Origin: Xestospongia muta
Lineage: Eukaryota; Porifera; Demospongiae; Haplosclerida; Petrosiidae
NCBI GenBank assembly: GCA_963693285.1
Contig: OY848926.1
Span: 191,001-255,000, forward strand
DNA length: 64,000 nt
Direction of reading: 5' to 3'
In this document: positions 61,450 through 64,000 of the stretch, one piece after another
Position numbering within the stretch: position 1 is the first letter of the stretch
Layout of the letters: each line of letters begins with the position of its first letter
Position numbers and translations under genes: made by a program
The notes under the pieces: model-generated
Database searches by the model: none
What the model saw: the letters and a program-made list of their open reading frames with translations, nothing else
Told to the model about the DNA's origin: nothing

Positions 61450-63456
61450 TTAGGAGAACTTTCTTCTTAGTTTCCTAGCGACAGGGACATACTCAAAAAT
61501 AAGTCGATCTATCCAGGCCATTTTATTTGGATATATAAAGCCACCTTCAAAGAAACCAAGGTGTCCACCATGTTCAGTTTGAATCAACATAGCATTGGGA
61601 TTATGTTCTAAAAATAAACTAGTAACATTATATTTCACACAATAAGTGTCCTCAACCTTTGATGTACTTTATTGGGAAGACTTGTAATTCTTCTGGTATA
61701 AGTGGATCATCAATTGCATTGACAAATATTATCGGCAATGAAGGTATTTTCTCTAGAGAGGGGACACAAGATGACCACTGATACATCTCCTCGACTGACT
61801 CAAAACCCATAACTCGCCTATATAAAAATATTATATCATTGATGTAAGACCTCTCTGACTCTCTGAATAGGGGATTTTCCTGTTAATCAAGCTAATTATT
61901 GACATGGGATATAAGTATACAGACCATTGTTTAAATAGATACCATACAATGTCATTTAATTACCATAATAACAACTTAATATACCTGAAATAATAGTCGT
62001 CAAATTGTAACATACAATTAGCAGACCAGATTCTTGAATCAGGATTTAGTATCTTATCACTATTGGTAGCAAAACCATTACTATCTCTCTCTTGACCTGG
62101 TTCTGATGCAGTTACTAAATGTATCATATTATTATTAGTTGTTTTGTAACTTGTAATTTGAGATGATTGGTTAAACAATCTCTCTTGATGCTTTTTAAGA
62201 AGGTTGATCATTCTTTTACAAATTGCAAAATTATAAAACCTTCTTAATTCAGTCCATGAGTGCCAAAAACGAGTGGCCCTATCATTAGCAGTAGTTAATA
62301 AATTAAATTATAATTAACTTACGTTACAGGACAATAGGCCTGACAAAAAGAGAAAGCACATAAAAAGTGATTTTGACGTGTTCTATCTTCTCCAAGAAAT
62401 CTTAAAAGAATACTAGCTCCTAAAGAATATCCAATACCAACAAATTGAACAGAGTCACCATAACGTTTGATCAAGTCATTATACATCAGAGCTGTGTCAC
62501 CAGTTCCACCTTAAAATAGAAGAGAAAGAGGAAAGTTTGTACAGTTAGTTCTTTGGACATTTACCATAAGTAAATATTCTTGATCCTTGAAGTGGTATGT
62601 TCAGAGCTCCCAAATGATTCAAGGCCGCAACTCGATATCCTCGGTCAAGTGAAAAGGAAATAAAGGCTTTGATATAATCGGATTCTGCAGTATTATTAAT
62701 ACCTAAAGTGTAGCAATAAATGTAGTATCTGTGTATATATTTATGCCATAAATTAGATTAATTCTGTAGTTGTTTAATTTTATGAAGCTCACAATTTGCA
62801 AACATTAATGTGGACAATATTATTTTTGCATTTTTAACATGGAGGATCATAGTTTTTCTGAAAATTACCATCTTTGTAAATTTAAAAACATGATAATTTT
62901 GTGCATGAAATAAAGCCAATCTATACTATGTATATTAATGCTATAATAAAAGGAACATAGTCATTTGATAATGATAGTACAAATCTATGGTGTTTTTAAG
63001 TCTTTACTGAAATACACCAACCTGGTAGGACAAAAAACACAATATTTTCTTGAACATTATCTCCAGATGGTTCAAATAAATCATATGAGACTATAGAACC
63101 ATCGGACTGAATACAAAATTGATGTCGTATACCATTCACTTTGTAATCTTTTAATCGGCCAAATATAGAAAACATAAATGTTTGAATATGACCAACATAG
63201 CCCCATAATGGCGGAGAATATCTAAGAGAGACAAGATAGGTAGTAATACATAATACAGGAAGCAACACCTCTCTGTCAAAATACTGCAAAGTTGGATTAG
63301 ATCGTTGCAGTAGTCAGACTGGCGTTGGTAGAACAATCGAGGGAGATTATTGCCCCACCATATTGTCAATAAAGGCTTGGCTATCGAGCGCGCAGTCACT
63401 GGAAATACAAGTAGAGCTAACAACAATAAACCGACAATGACTGCTACTGTGAACAT
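61450..63456 (-). CDS. ABHD2: ABHD2-like monoacylglycerol lipase
   Basis: Alpha/beta-hydrolase of the ABHD1/2/3 group; in vertebrates ABHD2 is a membrane-anchored monoacylglycerol lipase. 441 residues in seven exons (high to low): 63269-63456, 63022-63221, 62565-62702, 62323-62509, 61985-62278, 61657-61817, 61450-61607. An N-terminal signal-anchor helix (VAVIVGLLLLALLVFPV) is followed by LWGYVGHIQT, DGSIVSYDLFEP and VAALNHLGALNIP. The nucleophile elbow GYSLG places Ser at about residue 204. The acid is in AIDDPLIPEE (Asp 372/373) and the base in EHGGHLGFFEG (His 405). Length, domain order and the GGHLGFFEG motif point to ABHD2 more than ABHD1 or ABHD3. The 319-nt intron 62703-63021 and the 167-nt intron 61818-61984 hold nothing recognisable. 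Confidence 0.87.
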
Positions 63457-63510
63457 AATTTGCTGTCACTGTAATTTGGGTGTGGTTCATATAGTGATAT
63501 TCATTAGATC
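63457..63510. promoter_or_regulatory. Bidirectional promoter, ABHD2 / gene 12
   Basis: Only 54 bp separate the two divergent start codons. A GGGTGTGG box lies at 63478-63485, resembling those before gene 2/ATG13 and gene 5. No TATA box is seen. Confidence 0.55.
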
Positions 63511-64000
63511 ATGGCAGCTAGTGAGAGAATGAATGATGCTGTTGAATTAGATTTGAGCCGAGATCTCTGCTCGTTACGAGCTGCATTAGCGTCTGAAGAA
63601 GATGAAGACAATGACTATAGTGATTACGAAGATCTCGAAGAGGAAACGCTAGCGATATCTGACCAACGGACATCAAGTAAGTTCAAATTATTAGCAAATT
63701 CATACGTTGTGGATACGTTGTGTATACGTACAGGATCTCACGAAGGAGTTGAAGATAGTGGAGCGTATCAACCAGTAAGTGTATTATTACTAATAATGTG
63801 TATTTATTAATATTCTAGATATCTGTAGAGAGAGGTAGTATTGGTCGTCTACCAGTGTTACAAAAACTGAGGGTGTGCTTGTATCAAAATGTCCAGCTAC
63901 AGGTAGTACTCATGTGATTGTCATGTGATTGATACAATCGTCACATCATTTGTTACATCTCTTACAGGAGAAATTAGAATTTTTGTTGTCTAAAGTTACG
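63511..64000 (+). CDS. Unrecognised acidic protein, N-terminal part (gene 12)
   Basis: Cut by the right window edge; 108 codons visible. Exons: 63511-63676, 63734-63774, 63819-63902, 63968-64000 (continues). The N-terminus is Asp/Glu-rich (SEEDEDNDYSDYEDLEEE), followed by a likely helical stretch (LPVLQKLRVCLYQNVQLQEKLEFLL). No signal peptide. The ATG at 63511 is the first in frame and a second Met lies six codons on. A remote likeness to the N-terminal region of SNAPC4-type proteins crossed my mind but is too weak to name. Confidence 0.65.

Noticed and set aside
63511..64000. Naming gene 12 as SNAPC4-like
   Set aside because: Only an acidic N-terminus and a short helical stretch are visible; no diagnostic Myb repeats lie in the window.
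1..64000. tRNA, rRNA or viral genes
   Set aside because: I saw no cloverleaf-type box A/B pairs, rRNA signatures or viral replication or capsid motifs; short RNAs could still be missed without a covariance search.

Overview
The window looks like a demosponge genome, most likely Amphimedon queenslandica or a close relative. It is AT-rich and gene-dense, introns are mostly 40-60 nt, and it carries a cluster of large secreted Calx-beta / von Willebrand genes that matches what is published for the sponge aggregation factor (AF) allorecognition locus. The species and locus name come from recall of the family; the gene structures below are read from the sequence.

Layout. (1) 1-2334 (+): 3' end of a first AF-like gene. 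(2) 2566-11404 (-): a complete AF-like gene opening with an IgGFc-binding-type domain followed by 11 Calx-beta repeats, convergent with gene 1. (3) 11460-13018 (+): ATG13, the autophagy initiation adaptor, divergent from gene 2 across 55 bp. (4) 13295-23097 (+): AF-like gene with 17 Calx-beta repeats. (5) 23881-33520 (+): AF-like gene with 9 Calx-beta and six VWA domains. (6) 33687-44569 (+): AF-like gene with 17 Calx-beta repeats. (7) 44900-52279 (+): a chimeric AF-like gene whose first exons come from an SV2-like transporter gene. (8, 9) 52569-54829 and 55025-57132 (+): two tandem SV2-like major facilitator transporters, followed by a decayed third copy (57640-58300). (10) 58682-61252 (+): a coiled-coil protein. 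(11) 61450-63456 (-): ABHD2-like lipase. (12) 63511-64000 (+): start of an unrecognised acidic protein, divergent from ABHD2 across 54 bp.

How it fits together. The six AF-like genes share a two- or three-exon C-terminal cassette. It has a vWD-like domain (replaced by VWA domains in gene 5), a region with a CYEIHG..YFN.ISD signature, and a last exon beginning GQFWN and carrying CLYAG..QGG and IEG.Y.DY. This is my best candidate for the Wreath domain named in the AF family. Each Calx-beta domain is normally coded by two exons. Apart from one phase-0 intron shared by genes 6 and 7, every AF intron I traced is phase 1, so exon pairs can be duplicated, lost or moved without breaking the frame. 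The window shows this happening: a 939-bp triplication in gene 5, a three-domain duplication in gene 4, 450-bp unit repeats in gene 6, and a 7.7-kb tandem duplication that joined the transporter 5' end in frame to an AF tail.

Exon boundaries were worked out by hand from GT/AG signals, frame continuity and paralogue comparison. They are self-consistent but unsupported by transcripts here. Near-identical tandem copies in a hyperpolymorphic locus may also be haplotype assembly artefacts.
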